Shown in pieces: positions 8,866-17,887 of a DNA stretch of 64,000 nt (the first letter of the stretch is position 1; every line of letters begins with the position of its first letter). A model generated the notes under the pieces. The model saw only the letters and a program-made list of their open reading frames with translations. It made no database searches and was not told the origin of the DNA. Position numbers and translations under genes: made by a program. The DNA is from Burkholderia sp. S171 (GTDB lineage: Bacteria > Pseudomonadota > Gammaproteobacteria > Burkholderiales > Burkholderiaceae), in NCBI RefSeq assembly GCF_009766085.1, contig NZ_LMUF01000010.1:62530-126529 (forward strand). The letters are read 5' to 3'.

Positions 8866-9639
8866 CTAAAGCACATTCAGCATCGCCAGTGCGGTCTCCT
8901 GCAAGTGGTGTACTACACGGTTAATCGCGGCCTCAGTGGTCTCCCTGCCCATCGGCATGTTCGTACTCAGCGCGGCGACGACCTCGCCATGCCGGTCCTT
9001 CATAGGCACCGCAATACCGCGCACGCCGACTTGCAACTGCTGTTCGATGACTGCAAAACCATCGGCACGGGCTTGCCGGATTTTTTCCGCAAGACGCACC
9101 GTGTTCGTCAGCGTATGAGGCGTAAATGGCGTCAGTACGGTCGTATTCAACCACTCATGAACGGCTTCCTCGTCGGGCTTGTAAGCAAGCAGCACGACTC
9201 CTGGCGAAGTTAACGGCGCAGGCACCCGGGCGCCCAGGACGAACCCCGTGGTCATGACCCGCGAGGTCCCGTTGCGTGCAATGAAAACCAGCTCCCATTC
9301 ATCGAGCACGCTGATATAAACCGACTCGTTGAGCGTCGCACTCAATTGCTGCAGATACGGCTGCACCAGTTTCGGCAAGCGCGCGGAATCAAAATACGAC
9401 CAGCCAACGCGCAGCACGCGCGGCGTCAGCCCGAACAATTTGCCATCGCTTTCAACATAACCAAGACTCTCCAGCGTCAGCAAATGCCGACGCGCCGCGG
9501 TCCGGGTCATGCCCGTGCGGGCCGCTGCTTGCGTGGGGGTCATGCGGGCGTGCTCGCTGTCGAATGCCTCGAGCACCGCCAAGCCTTTTTCAAGCCCCGC
9601 GATCCAGTCGCGTTTGTCCAACGGCGGTCGTTTCGTCAT
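8866..9639 (-). CDS. IclR-family regulator of the PcaR/PobR/PcaU group
   Basis: This protein of about 257 residues has an N-terminal winged helix (MTPTQAAARTGMTRTAARRHLLTL) and a C-terminal IclR effector domain ending GVRGIAVPMKDRHGEVVAALS. RDWIAGLEKGLAVLEAFD and SLGYVESDGKLFGLTPRVL are typical of the PcaR/PobR group that governs protocatechuate pathways. Of two close ATGs I take 9639, which has GAGGG nine bases upstream; 9645 would leave three bases. It is divergent from the AroE-like gene, and the gap carries sites resembling PcaR boxes that also recur upstream of the ShiA-like carrier and the porin. It is therefore the likely master regulator of the quinate region. Confidence 0.88.
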   Translation of the reverse strand: MTKRPPLDKRDWIAGLEKGLAVLEAFDSEHARMTPTQAAARTGMTRTAARRHLLTLESLGYVESDGKLFGLTPRVLRVGWSYFDSARLPKLVQPYLQQLSATLNESVYISVLDEWELVFIARNGTSRVMTTGFVLGARVPAPLTSPGVVLLAYKPDEEAVHEWLNTTVLTPFTPHTLTNTVRLAEKIRQARADGFAVIEQQLQVGVRGIAVPMKDRHGEVVAALSTNMPMGRETTEAAINRVVHHLQETALAMLNVL

Positions 9640-9658
9640 CAGCATTAACCCTCGTTCC

Positions 9659-9694
9659 GTGCGATCAGTGGTGAGATACGAGCGATTATCGCGC
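9659..9694. promoter_or_regulatory. IclR (PcaR-like) operator candidate between the regulator and the AroE-like gene
   Basis: GAGCGATTATCGCGC at 9680-9694 matches 12 of 15 bases of GTGCGATTATCGAAC, the reverse complement of the box I recall for Pseudomonas PcaR. A weaker partner, GTGCGATCAGTGGTG (9 of 15), begins exactly 21 bp earlier at 9659. It lies just upstream of the IclR start, so autoregulation and control of the divergent genes are both possible. Confidence 0.5.
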
Positions 9695-9789
9695 ACATCC
9701 CTGAAACATTGCTTCGTGTCGGCGAGGTCAATCCCTATCCTTTGTTTCACCGGCTTGATGAACGAAGCTATGGAGCAGAGAGGGACATC

Positions 9790-10698
9790 ATGAGAATTAC
9801 CGGCACGACCCGGATTTTTTATTGCATCGCCGATCCAGTCGATCAGGTGCGTGCGCCCGAGGTCTTTAACGAGGTGTTCAGGCGGCATGAAGTCGATGCC
9901 GTGATGGTGCCTCTGCGCGTCACGGCGGGCCATCTTGCGGCGACGTTGCGTTGCCTTCTCGCCTCGCCGACAGTAGGCGGCGTGTCACTGTCCATCCCCC
10001 ACAAAGCGGCAGCCGCGGCGACGGTGGACCGCTGTTCGCGGGCTGCGCTGGCCGCGAATGCGGTTAATGCGATCAGGCGCAATCCGGATGGCGAGCTCGA
10101 AGGAGACTTGTTCGATGGCGTGGGTTTTATCCGCTCGATGGACCGCGCAGGCCTTGCTTACGCCGGTCGCCGGATCCTCATGCTGGGCGCAGGCGGCGCG
10201 GCATCGGCGGTGGCGACCGCGCTGGCTGCAGCCGGTGTGGCCGAACTCGCGCTCTTCGACCCCGACCATAGTAAAGCGCAGCATCTCGCCGCCGTGTTGA
10301 GGCGCGATTTCCACATCCAGGCTCGCGATGTGTCGACCAATGATCCGCACGATTATGACGTGGTCATCAACGCGTCCCCGCTTGGTTTGAAGGACAGCGA
10401 TCCGCTTCCCGTGGATGTCGATGCGATTCGCGCGGACGCGGTCGTATGCGACATCCTGATGAAAAACCAGCCGACCCCGTTGCTGCGCGCGGCCCGTTCG
10501 CGAGGGCTGATTGCGGAACCCGGCTTCGACATGCTCATCCAGCAAACGCCGCTCTATCTCGAGTTTTTCGGTTATCCGGAACTTGCCAAATCCGTGCGTT
10601 CGGACGATGGATATCTGCTGGACTTGATCACGCCGGATGCGCTGCGTCGCCGTTCAGACACCGCGGCGCGCCCGCTCATCACCGACATCCCGGCTTAG
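9790..10698 (+). CDS. AroE-like shikimate/quinate dehydrogenase family protein (copy 1)
   Basis: The 302-residue product has the shikimate dehydrogenase fold: SIPHK with the catalytic Lys72, LFDGVGF with the catalytic Asp109, a GAGGAASA nucleotide loop near 138, and NASPLGL. It should exchange a ring hydroxyl and ketone of a hydroaromatic acid using NAD(P). The N-terminal motif that normally reads S-x-S-P and binds the shikimate carboxylate is replaced by QVRAPEVFN, so the substrate may not be shikimate itself. GAGAGGG precedes the ATG at 9790. It is divergent from the IclR gene and heads the run with the ShiA-like carrier, BKACE and quiC. It is not expected to serve aromatic biosynthesis. 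Confidence 0.82.
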   Translation: MRITGTTRIFYCIADPVDQVRAPEVFNEVFRRHEVDAVMVPLRVTAGHLAATLRCLLASPTVGGVSLSIPHKAAAAATVDRCSRAALAANAVNAIRRNPDGELEGDLFDGVGFIRSMDRAGLAYAGRRILMLGAGGAASAVATALAAAGVAELALFDPDHSKAQHLAAVLRRDFHIQARDVSTNDPHDYDVVINASPLGLKDSDPLPVDVDAIRADAVVCDILMKNQPTPLLRAARSRGLIAEPGFDMLIQQTPLYLEFFGYPELAKSVRSDDGYLLDLITPDALRRRSDTAARPLITDIPA

Positions 10699-10714
10699 TG
10701 CTAACCCCGAAAAC

Positions 10715-10750
10715 GATCGTTAATCGCACATCGGCGTTCGATAATCGTTT
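10715..10750. promoter_or_regulatory. Paired PcaR-like operator upstream of the ShiA-like carrier
   Basis: GATCGTTAATCGCAC at 10715-10729 and GTTCGATAATCGTTT at 10736-10750 match the box GTTCGATAATCGCAC at 13 and 12 of 15 positions, in the same orientation and 21 bp apart. The flanking text (ctaacccc ahead, ttttcattttc behind) resembles that around the pair at 18066. The site lies 131 bp before the carrier start and marks a promoter for the carrier-BKACE-quiC run. Confidence 0.62.
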
Positions 10751-10880
10751 TCATTTTCGCGGCAAGCATTGATCGGGCGAAGCCGCCGCCCTATGCTCCA
10801 TTCACTGCGGCGTGCCATGCGCTTTTACCTGCAGGACATGTCCTGCAGCCCAAACATCAATACACATCAGAGACAACGCA

Positions 10881-12188
10881 ATGACTATCGCTATCCAGTC
10901 TTCAGACGTCGCAGCAGTCGACCGGGAGAAGAGCCGGGCACGCAAGGCGGCGCTTGGCAGTTTTGTCGGTGCAGTGGTCGACTGGTATGACTTCCTGCTC
11001 TACGGCATCATCGCCGCGATCGTTTTCAACACTGAGTTCTTCCCGAAAGTCAGCCCTGCAATGGGCACGCTCGCTGCGTTCGGGACCTTTGGCGTAGGCT
11101 TTTTGTTTCGCCCGCTCGGTGGTTTTGTGTTCGGTCACTACGGCGATCGGTTGGGCCGCAAGCGCATGCTGGTGCTGACCGTGATGATGATGGGTCTCTC
11201 GACCGCGATGATCGGTTTGTTGCCCACGTTCGCATCCATCGGCTGGTGGGCGCCGGTCCTGCTCATCGCCCTGCGTGCGATCCAGGGCTTTGCGGTCGGC
11301 GGCGAGTGGGGCGGTGCGGCATTGATGGCGGTAGAGAGCGCGCCCGGCAAAAAGAAGGCGTTTTATAGCAGCGGCGTGCAGGTCGGCTACGGCGTAGGAC
11401 TAGTGCTTGCAACGGGCATTGTCTCGATCCTCAGTCAGACCATGGACGACGCCACCTTCAAGGCCTGGGGCTGGCGCATCCCGTTCGTGTTCAGCGTCGT
11501 GCTGGTCCTGATCGGGCTGTGGGTGCGTTCGAGCATGGAGGAGTCGCAGGAGTTCGTCAAGAAGGTCATCGAGAAGGGCCAGCGAACCGGGCGCCTGCCG
11601 ATCTTCGAAGCGTTGCGCCAGCACCCGAAAGCATTCTTGCTGATCATCGCGCTGCGCCTCGCCGAACTCTTCACGATGTACATCGTCACTGCGTTTGCGC
11701 TTAGCTATTCGACGACGAACCTCGGCATGCCCCGCCAGTTTTTCCTGAACATCGGCTTGCTCGTGGGGGCGGTCAGCATCGTGACCATTCCGTGTTTCGC
11801 GATGCTCGCCGACCGTTTTGGCCGCCGCCGTATCTACATGATTGGCGCTGTCGTCGGCATGCTCAGTGCCATTCCGTTTTTCCTCGCACTCGACGCCCGC
11901 TCGACCGTCTGGATCGTGATCTTCTCGGTGATGCTGGCGAATATCGCGCACGACATGGTGGTCAGCGTCCAGCAGCCGATGTTCACCGAACTCTTCGGTA
12001 CTGAATATAGATACAGCGGTGCAGGCGTGGGTTATCAGGTGGCGAGTGTGGTCGGCGGCGGCTTCACGCCGTTCATCGCCGTGGCACTGGTGAGCTTCGC
12101 GGGCGGCTCTTGGCATCCGGTTGCGGCTTACCTTGCTATTGGTTGCCTGATTTCCGTGCTTGTTGCGGGCGGCATGAAACGGACTTGA
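10881..12188 (+). CDS. MFS metabolite:H+ symporter, ShiA-like hydroaromatic acid carrier
   Basis: The 435-residue protein begins at the ATG at 10881 and shows the MHS-family hallmarks: GSFVGAVVDWYDFLLYG in segment 1, PLGGFVFGHYGDRLGRKRML in the first loop, and RAIQGFAVGGEWGGA in segment 4. MHS members import shikimate (ShiA), alpha-ketoglutarate, proline or citrate with protons. The neighbourhood (AroE-like, QuiC) points to shikimate, quinate or dehydroshikimate. It has about twelve membrane segments. A paired IclR-type operator lies in the 182-base gap upstream, and the BKACE gene follows 58 bases downstream. Confidence 0.88.
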   Translation: MTIAIQSSDVAAVDREKSRARKAALGSFVGAVVDWYDFLLYGIIAAIVFNTEFFPKVSPAMGTLAAFGTFGVGFLFRPLGGFVFGHYGDRLGRKRMLVLTVMMMGLSTAMIGLLPTFASIGWWAPVLLIALRAIQGFAVGGEWGGAALMAVESAPGKKKAFYSSGVQVGYGVGLVLATGIVSILSQTMDDATFKAWGWRIPFVFSVVLVLIGLWVRSSMEESQEFVKKVIEKGQRTGRLPIFEALRQHPKAFLLIIALRLAELFTMYIVTAFALSYSTTNLGMPRQFFLNIGLLVGAVSIVTIPCFAMLADRFGRRRIYMIGAVVGMLSAIPFFLALDARSTVWIVIFSVMLANIAHDMVVSVQQPMFTELFGTEYRYSGAGVGYQVASVVGGGFTPFIAVALVSFAGGSWHPVAAYLAIGCLISVLVAGGMKRT

Positions 12189-12246
12189 GAGCAGGGCTGC
12201 CCGGTTAGCGGCATGGACCCTCACCTCATTCAATGGAAAGTAAATC

Positions 12247-13077
12247 ATGACTGATCCCTGCATCATCTCGGTTGCGATCACGGGCTCCGTGCCGCGCAAG
12301 AAGGACAATCCGGCGGTACCCATCTCGATCACTGAGCAGGTTGAGAGCACCCACGCCGCGTACGAAGCGGGTGCGTCGCTCGTGCATCTGCATGTGCGCG
12401 ACGAGCAGGAGAATTCCAGCTCGGACCGCTCGCGTTTCGAGGCGCTTCAAGACGGCATCCGGCAGCATTGCCCGGACATCATCATCCAGTTCTCAACAGG
12501 TGGGCGCGGACGTTCTTTCGAGCAGCGCGGCGCGATGCTCGACCTGCGCCCGGACATGGCTTCGCTCGCCACGGGGTCGGTCAACTTTCCGACCACGGTC
12601 TACGAAAACCCACCTGACTTCGTGCGCTCGCTCGCGAAGTCGATGCTCGATCACGGCGTCAAGCCCGAGATAGAAATCTTCGATCTGGCCATGCTCTATA
12701 GCACCGTCGATCTGGTTGGGCAGGGGCTGCTGACATCTCCCGTGCATGTCCAGTTCGTGATGGGCGTGAAGAATGCGTTGCCGGCCAAGCGCGAAATCCT
12801 TGAATTCGAAGTCGAGCGGCTGCGCGCCGAGTTACCCGATGCAACCTGGACAGCAGCAGGTATCGGCCGGCATCAGCTTGAGGTGAACCACTGGACGCTG
12901 GAACTGGGCGGTCACTGCCGCACCGGTCTTGAAGACAACATTCGCTGGGACAAGGACACGCTTGCCACCAGCAACGCGCAACTGGTGAGCCGCGTGGCTG
13001 CGCTGTGCGGCGAGTATGGGCGTCCGGTTGCAACCGCGGCGCAGGCCCGGCAACTGCTGCATTTGCCTGCGCTTTAG
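12247..13077 (+). CDS. Beta-keto acid cleavage enzyme (BKACE, DUF849)
   Basis: This 276-residue protein is a BKACE TIM barrel. It has the early AITGSVPRK segment, LVHLHVRDE with the metal-binding His-x-His, FSTGGRG in the middle, and ATWTAAGIGRHQ and GLEDNIRWDK near the end. The family condenses a beta-keto acid with acetyl-CoA and releases acetoacetate plus a new CoA ester; known substrates include 3-keto-5-aminohexanoate, dehydrocarnitine and beta-ketoadipate. The position between a ShiA-like carrier and quiC suggests a beta-keto acid arising from hydroaromatic or protocatechuate breakdown, but no such step is described for quinate, so the substrate is open. Confidence 0.86.
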   Translation: MTDPCIISVAITGSVPRKKDNPAVPISITEQVESTHAAYEAGASLVHLHVRDEQENSSSDRSRFEALQDGIRQHCPDIIIQFSTGGRGRSFEQRGAMLDLRPDMASLATGSVNFPTTVYENPPDFVRSLAKSMLDHGVKPEIEIFDLAMLYSTVDLVGQGLLTSPVHVQFVMGVKNALPAKREILEFEVERLRAELPDATWTAAGIGRHQLEVNHWTLELGGHCRTGLEDNIRWDKDTLATSNAQLVSRVAALCGEYGRPVATAAQARQLLHLPAL

Positions 13078-13163
13078 TCTTTCGCCGGCGACCGATATAG
13101 CGACAGGAATACGGCGGTGCCCCGCATACCGATGGTGGCCTGCCTGTTGAAAGAGAACTTACG

Positions 13164-15065
13164 ATGCTACGTTCAATTGCCACCGTCTCAGTCAGCGGCA
13201 CGCTGGTCGAGAAGCTCAACGCCATCAGTCGCGCCGGGTTCGACGGCGTCGAGATTTTCGAAAACGACTTGCTCTACTCCGATGGCTCACCTGCCGACGT
13301 GAGGCGCATCTGCGCTGACCTTGGCCTCCAGATCATGCTGTTCCAGCCCTTCCGCGACTTCGAGGGTGTCTCGCCGGAACGACTGGCCCGCAACCTCGAA
13401 CGCGCGCGGCGCAAGTTCGAACTGATGCATGAACTCGGCACGGATCGCGTGCTGGTGTGCAGCAATGCATCGGCAGATTCCATTGGTGGGGATGCATTGA
13501 TCGTCGATCAACTCGGTCAGTTCGCCGACCTCGCGCGTTCGGAAGGCGTGATGGCGGGTTACGAGGCATTGGCCTGGGGGCGGCACGTCAACTCGTACAA
13601 ACATGCATGGCGGCTGGTCGACACGCTCGATCATCCGAACCTCGGCCTGATCCTCGACAGCTTTCATACGCTTTCCATTAACGACTCACTCGATGAAATC
13701 GCTCGCATTCCAGCGGACCGGATCACGTTTGTGCAGATCGCGGATGCGCCGAAGATGGCAATGGATGTGCTTGAATGGAGCCGGCATTACCGCTGTTTCC
13801 CGGGGCAAGGCGATCTCGATGTGGCTGGCTTTACGCGTCAGGTACTGGCATCGGGGTACGCGGGGCCGCTCTCTCTGGAGATTTTCAACGACGGCTTTCG
13901 CGCGGCGCCCAACGCAGCGACAGCGGTCGACGGTTATCGCTCGCTGCTGTATCTGGAAGAGCAATGTGCGGGCGCTTTGAAGGCCACGTCGCATGAGACG
14001 TTATTCCATCCGCCCGCCGCGCCTGCGCACACTGGCTTTCAGTTCCTCGAATTCGCCGTCGATTCAGCCGGTGGTCCGACGCTTGCCCAATGGCTCGAAC
14101 GTCTGGGCTTTCGCGCGGCTGGCCGGCATCGTTCGAAGAATGTCACGCTGTACGCGCAGGGCGACGCGTGCATTCTCCTGAACGGCGAAACCGATTCCTT
14201 CGCGAGCGCGTTTCATCAGGCTCATGGCTTGTCGGTCTGCGCGTCGGCATATCGTGTCGATAACGCCGCGCAAGCCTTCGAGCGCGCGGCCGCTTTCGGC
14301 TACGCGCCTTTCTCGGGCAAGGTCGGCCCCAACGAGCGCGTGGTGCCGGGCGTGCAGGCACCCGATAACAGCTTGCAATATTTCGTCGACGAAGCGCCGG
14401 GTGAGCCCACGCTCTATGAGACCGATTTCAACCTGACGGAGACAGGCAAGCAGGACCGGGCCGATATCCTGCGCCGCATCGACCATGTGTGCCTGAACCT
14501 GCCCGCCGATACGCTGGATACGTGGGTGCTTTTTTTCAAGGCGACGTTCGGTTTCGATGCCGAGCCGTCGGTCCTGTTACCGGACCCCTACGGCCTCATC
14601 AGAAGCCGCGCAGTGCGCAGCCGGGACGGTTCCGTGCGGATCGTGCTCAACGCGTCAGCGGACCGGCATACGGCGGTTGTGGAGTCGCTGTCGACCTACC
14701 GTGGGTCCGGGCTGAATCACGTTGCGTTCGCGACCGACGACATTTTCGCGGCCGTCGCGGAGTTGCGCGAGCGGGGCGTGCCGCTGCTGCACATTCCGCG
14801 CAACTATTACGACGATCTCGATGCGCGCTACGATCTCGATCCGGCCCAGCTCGCACAAATGCGCGAGGGCGGCATCCTGTATGACCGCGACAACGCGGGC
14901 AGCGAGTTCTTCCAGGTTTATACGGAGCAGTTTGCGGAGCGGTTTTTCCTGGAGATTGTGCAACGCAAGGGCACCTATGATGGTTATGGCGCGGTGAACG
15001 CGCCGGTTCGGCTCGCAGCCCATGCGCAGCGACGGAATCAGGAACGGCCGGCTGGGGCGGCGTGA
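13164..15065 (+). CDS. quiC: Fused 3-dehydroshikimate dehydratase (QuiC), TIM barrel plus HPPD-like domain
   Basis: The 633-residue protein has an N-terminal xylose-isomerase-like TIM barrel (about 1-275) and a C-terminal vicinal-oxygen-chelate domain (about 290-615). The barrel shows the expected metal site: Glu134 (GYEALAWG), Asp165 with His168 (LDSFHTL), Gln191 (VQIADAP) and Glu239 (SLEIF). It converts 3-dehydroshikimate to protocatechuate in the cytoplasm. The second domain keeps His441, His519 and Glu597 where HPPD binds iron. Such fusions are characterised in Pseudomonas, where I recall the barrel carrying the dehydratase activity. The gene follows BKACE and precedes a separate HPPD-like gene. 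Confidence 0.92.
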   Translation: MLRSIATVSVSGTLVEKLNAISRAGFDGVEIFENDLLYSDGSPADVRRICADLGLQIMLFQPFRDFEGVSPERLARNLERARRKFELMHELGTDRVLVCSNASADSIGGDALIVDQLGQFADLARSEGVMAGYEALAWGRHVNSYKHAWRLVDTLDHPNLGLILDSFHTLSINDSLDEIARIPADRITFVQIADAPKMAMDVLEWSRHYRCFPGQGDLDVAGFTRQVLASGYAGPLSLEIFNDGFRAAPNAATAVDGYRSLLYLEEQCAGALKATSHETLFHPPAAPAHTGFQFLEFAVDSAGGPTLAQWLERLGFRAAGRHRSKNVTLYAQGDACILLNGETDSFASAFHQAHGLSVCASAYRVDNAAQAFERAAAFGYAPFSGKVGPNERVVPGVQAPDNSLQYFVDEAPGEPTLYETDFNLTETGKQDRADILRRIDHVCLNLPADTLDTWVLFFKATFGFDAEPSVLLPDPYGLIRSRAVRSRDGSVRIVLNASADRHTAVVESLSTYRGSGLNHVAFATDDIFAAVAELRERGVPLLHIPRNYYDDLDARYDLDPAQLAQMREGGILYDRDNAGSEFFQVYTEQFAERFFLEIVQRKGTYDGYGAVNAPVRLAAHAQRRNQERPAGAA

Positions 15066-15254
15066 CGAGTTGACGGTTTGCGGTCTGGCGGACGCCCTGC
15101 TGGCATGACACAGTGCTCAACAGTTTGACGCGTTGATGCCAGAGACGATAATCTGTCTCGGCGTCAGCGCGTCAGCGCGGCAGAGCGAGCTGCGACGCCT
15201 GACGCACGGATGTACAGACAGAGACGGATCGGACTTTCTCAGAGGTGATTTTCG

Positions 15255-16373
15255 ATGACCTACGATGCTTCCCTGCCTGGCGCTGCCTCGGCACAATCCC
15301 TGCAGGACAGCGACAATCCGCTAGGCGTCGCCGGGCTTGAATTCGTGGAATTTTCGAGTCCGGACCCGGCGCGGTTGCGGACGCTTTTCGAGCAACTTGG
15401 CTTTACGCAAGTGGCGCGCCATGTCAGCAAGGACGTCACGCTGTATCACCAGGGCGGCATTAATTTTCTTATCAACGCCGACGACGATTCGTTTGCGGCG
15501 CGGTTCGCGGTCAATCATGGCGTGGGTATCTGCGCGATCGGACTAAGGGTGTTCGATGCGCAGACTTCGCACGAGCGTGCCATCGAAGCCGGGGCTTGGG
15601 ATTTCGAGGGGGAGCGCATTGGGCCGAACGAATTGTTGATACCTGCGATCCAGGGTATCGGGGACTCGCATATTTACTTCGTGGACCATTGGGAAGGCCG
15701 GCAGGCGCCGAGCGAAAAGGCACGGTCTATCTACGATATTGATTTTGCATGGCTCGACCCGCAGGAAACGCAGGCGGCGCTGCATGCCAACGATGCAGGT
15801 TTGAGCAAGGTCGATCATTTCACCCAGACGGTTGGGGCGGGGCGGCTGGCGGACTGGCTTGAGTTTTACCTGCAGGTCCTTCATTTCAAGGAGATCCACG
15901 CGGTTCATCCGGACTGGAAGGTGGCGCAGGATCTGCCTGTCATTGTGTCGCCTTGCCAGACGTTGAGCATTCCCGTTTATGAGGAAGGGACCTACCGCAC
16001 GAGTCTGATGCAGGACTATCTGCCGGATCATACGGGTGAGGGGGTCCAGCATATTGCGCTGGTGGCGAAGGATATTTTTGCGTCGGTGGATATCTTGCGG
16101 TCGCGGGGCATTCGTTTTGTGGAGCCGCCGGTAAGGTATTACGAGCAACTCGATGAACGTTTACCCGGGCATGGGCTGGACGTGGAGGCGCTGCGGTCGA
16201 GGGGCATTCTGGTGGACGGTTCGATTTCCGCCGATGGTAGCGCGCGGCTCTTCCTCCAAACCTTTATTCAACGTGATCGCGGCGATATGTTTTTTGAAAT
16301 CGTCGAGAGGCGTGGAGACCACGGGTTTGGGGAAGGGAATCTGATTGCACTAGGCAAGGCGAGGGAGGTTTAG
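15255..16373 (+). CDS. 4-Hydroxyphenylpyruvate dioxygenase-like protein
   Basis: The 372-residue product has two vicinal-oxygen-chelate modules and a complete iron triad: His188 (VDHFTQTVG), His266 (GEGVQHIAL) and Glu348 (FFEIVERRG). It ends GDHGFGEGN as true HPPDs do. Canonical HPPD turns 4-hydroxyphenylpyruvate into homogentisate. Here the segment that normally reads IPLNEE is IPVYEEG, an Asn to Tyr change beside the substrate pocket, so a different 2-oxo acid is possible. It follows quiC by 189 bases on the same strand, and its fold matches the C-terminal half of QuiC, suggesting common ancestry. No other homogentisate genes are nearby. Confidence 0.8.
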   Translation: MTYDASLPGAASAQSLQDSDNPLGVAGLEFVEFSSPDPARLRTLFEQLGFTQVARHVSKDVTLYHQGGINFLINADDDSFAARFAVNHGVGICAIGLRVFDAQTSHERAIEAGAWDFEGERIGPNELLIPAIQGIGDSHIYFVDHWEGRQAPSEKARSIYDIDFAWLDPQETQAALHANDAGLSKVDHFTQTVGAGRLADWLEFYLQVLHFKEIHAVHPDWKVAQDLPVIVSPCQTLSIPVYEEGTYRTSLMQDYLPDHTGEGVQHIALVAKDIFASVDILRSRGIRFVEPPVRYYEQLDERLPGHGLDVEALRSRGILVDGSISADGSARLFLQTFIQRDRGDMFFEIVERRGDHGFGEGNLIALGKAREV

Positions 16374-17105
16374 GAATAGGTTTTCGTTCGCACTCGGTTT
16401 GGGATGCGGGGCGAGGTTTCGGGGTTGGCGGTTGGGGTCAGTGCCGGGGTGGTGCTTTCGGTGTTAGTGGTCTGCATGAGTCGAATTTTCTCTTTATCAC
16501 TTTTAGCCACTGCGCGTGGCTGCGCGTCATTTCTTGGTCCTTAGCGACAAAGAAACGAAGCAAAGAAAACGCTTTCAACCACGCTACCCTAAGTGTCCAC
16601 AGCGTGCAGTTCCCATTCATAGGTGCCCCAAAAGCACGGTGCTCGGCAGAGCGAAGGATGTTTGAAGCCCTCCTTCTCGCGAATCCTGACATAGACACGC
16701 TTCGCCACCAGTGCTCTCGGGCAAGCACCCGTGCCCCATTGGTCAGCACGGCCCTACCCTTATTTTTTGCTTCATTTCTTGATGCGTTGGTTTAGTGCTC
16801 TGAGTGGTTATTTCGGTTATTTCGGTTATTTCCGTAGGTCACCGTCATGGCATCACGCGTCTTGCGGCTTCATGTCTCTGTGGGCTGATTGCATGGCCTA
16901 TGCGGTTGTTTTCGTCGGTGCCGGCTTCACGCATTTTTGTGGGTTGGTTTCTTGCTTGCTTAGTTTCTTGGTGGCTTAGCTGTGTAGTTCGTCGTACGTA
17001 CTGATTTGGTGGGTCGTTCACGCGGATAGCGCGGGGTGTCCCTTGGGCGGGTCCAGTCACTGGTGGCGAAGCGTGTCAGAACCTGTGTTCGGAGAACGGT
17101 GTGAG
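16374..17105. repeat. Gene-free stretch built of repeats, bounded in part by a perfect 20-bp inverted repeat
   Basis: The segments at 16694-16713 and 17058-17077 are perfect 20-bp inverted copies (cactggtggcgaagcgtgtc on the plus strand in the second). Three tandem copies of ggttatttc lie at 16806-16832. A 103-codon minus-strand frame (16438-16749) contains WWRSVS and RRRASNILRSAEHRAFGAP, which I associate with repeated hypothetical frames in Burkholderia genomes rather than a real protein. No transposase is visible. The block lies where the front of the following dmpG-like gene should be, so it probably marks a rearrangement. Confidence 0.6.
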
Positions 17106-17884
17106 CCGATCTGCGTAATGCATTCGATGCCGGCGCGCGCATCGTCCGGGTGGCGACCCATTGAACCGAGGCGGATGTGTCGCGGCAACATCTGGAGTTC
17201 GCTCGCGAGTTGGGGATGGACCCGGTCGGCTTCCTGATGATGAGCCACATGACTACGCCGCAAAAACTCGCTGAGCAAGCGAAGCTGATGGAGAGCTACG
17301 GCGCGTCCTGCGTGTATGCGGTGGACTCAGGTGGTGCGTTGGGCATGAACGACGTACGAGACCGTTTCCGCGCGTTCAAAGACGCGCTTAAGTCCGAGAC
17401 GGAAACCGGTATGCACGCGCATCACAACCTGAGCCTTGGCGTGGCCAACTCGCTGGTGGCGATCGAGGAGGGCCGCGATCGTGTCGATGCCAGCCTCGCG
17501 GGCATGGGCGCCGGTGCGGGCAATGCACCGCTCGAAGTGTTTATCGCAGCGGCAGAGCGGCAGGGCTGGCACCACGGCTGCGATCTGTACAAGCTGATGG
17601 ATGCCGCCGACGATCTGGTCCGTCCGCTCCAGGACCGGCCCGTGAGGGTGGACCGCGAGACGCTAGCACTCGGTTATGCAAACGTGTATTCGAGCTTCCT
17701 GCGTCACGCCGAAGTGGCGGCGAAACGGTACGACCTGAAGACGGTCGGCATCCTCGTCGAACTCGGCAAGCGGGAGATGGTGGGCGGCCAGGAGGACATG
17801 ATCGTGGACGTTGCCCTTGATCTGCTCAAGCGCACGGCACACAAGTTGTCGCATTCCGCCCCAGCCATGAGCGAAGCGGGATAA
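17106..17884 (+). pseudogene. Decayed 4-hydroxy-2-oxovalerate aldolase (DmpG/MhpE type)
   Basis: From 17106 one frame reads ADLRNAFDAGARIVRVATH, stop, [17 protein letters not shown], then a long open part (17177-17884) with [27 protein letters not shown] and [11 protein letters not shown]. This is the DmpG/BphI aldolase that splits 4-hydroxy-2-oxovalerate to pyruvate and acetaldehyde. The TGA at 17163-17165 replaces the Cys codon of the conserved ATHCTEADV motif. About the first 90-100 residues, with the catalytic N-terminal part, are missing and replaced by repeat sequence. No partner acylating aldehyde dehydrogenase is present. It should be non-functional unless translation restarts, which would still lack catalytic residues. 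Confidence 0.85.
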
Positions 17885-17887
17885 GTC

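Noticed and set aside
11400-12350. 316-codon minus-strand frame opposite the ShiA-like carrier
   Set aside because: Antisense shadow of a clear MFS gene; composition (His, Asp, Arg, Gln) is typical of such shadows in GC-rich DNA.
16438-16749. 103-codon minus-strand frame as a protein gene
   Set aside because: It lies in repeat sequence and resembles repeated spurious frames; I describe it within the repeat block instead.
17163-17165. TGA at the conserved Cys codon of the dmpG-like gene as a possible selenocysteine
   Set aside because: The gene lacks its front third and no selenocysteine insertion hairpin is apparent just after the TGA, so decay is the simpler reading.
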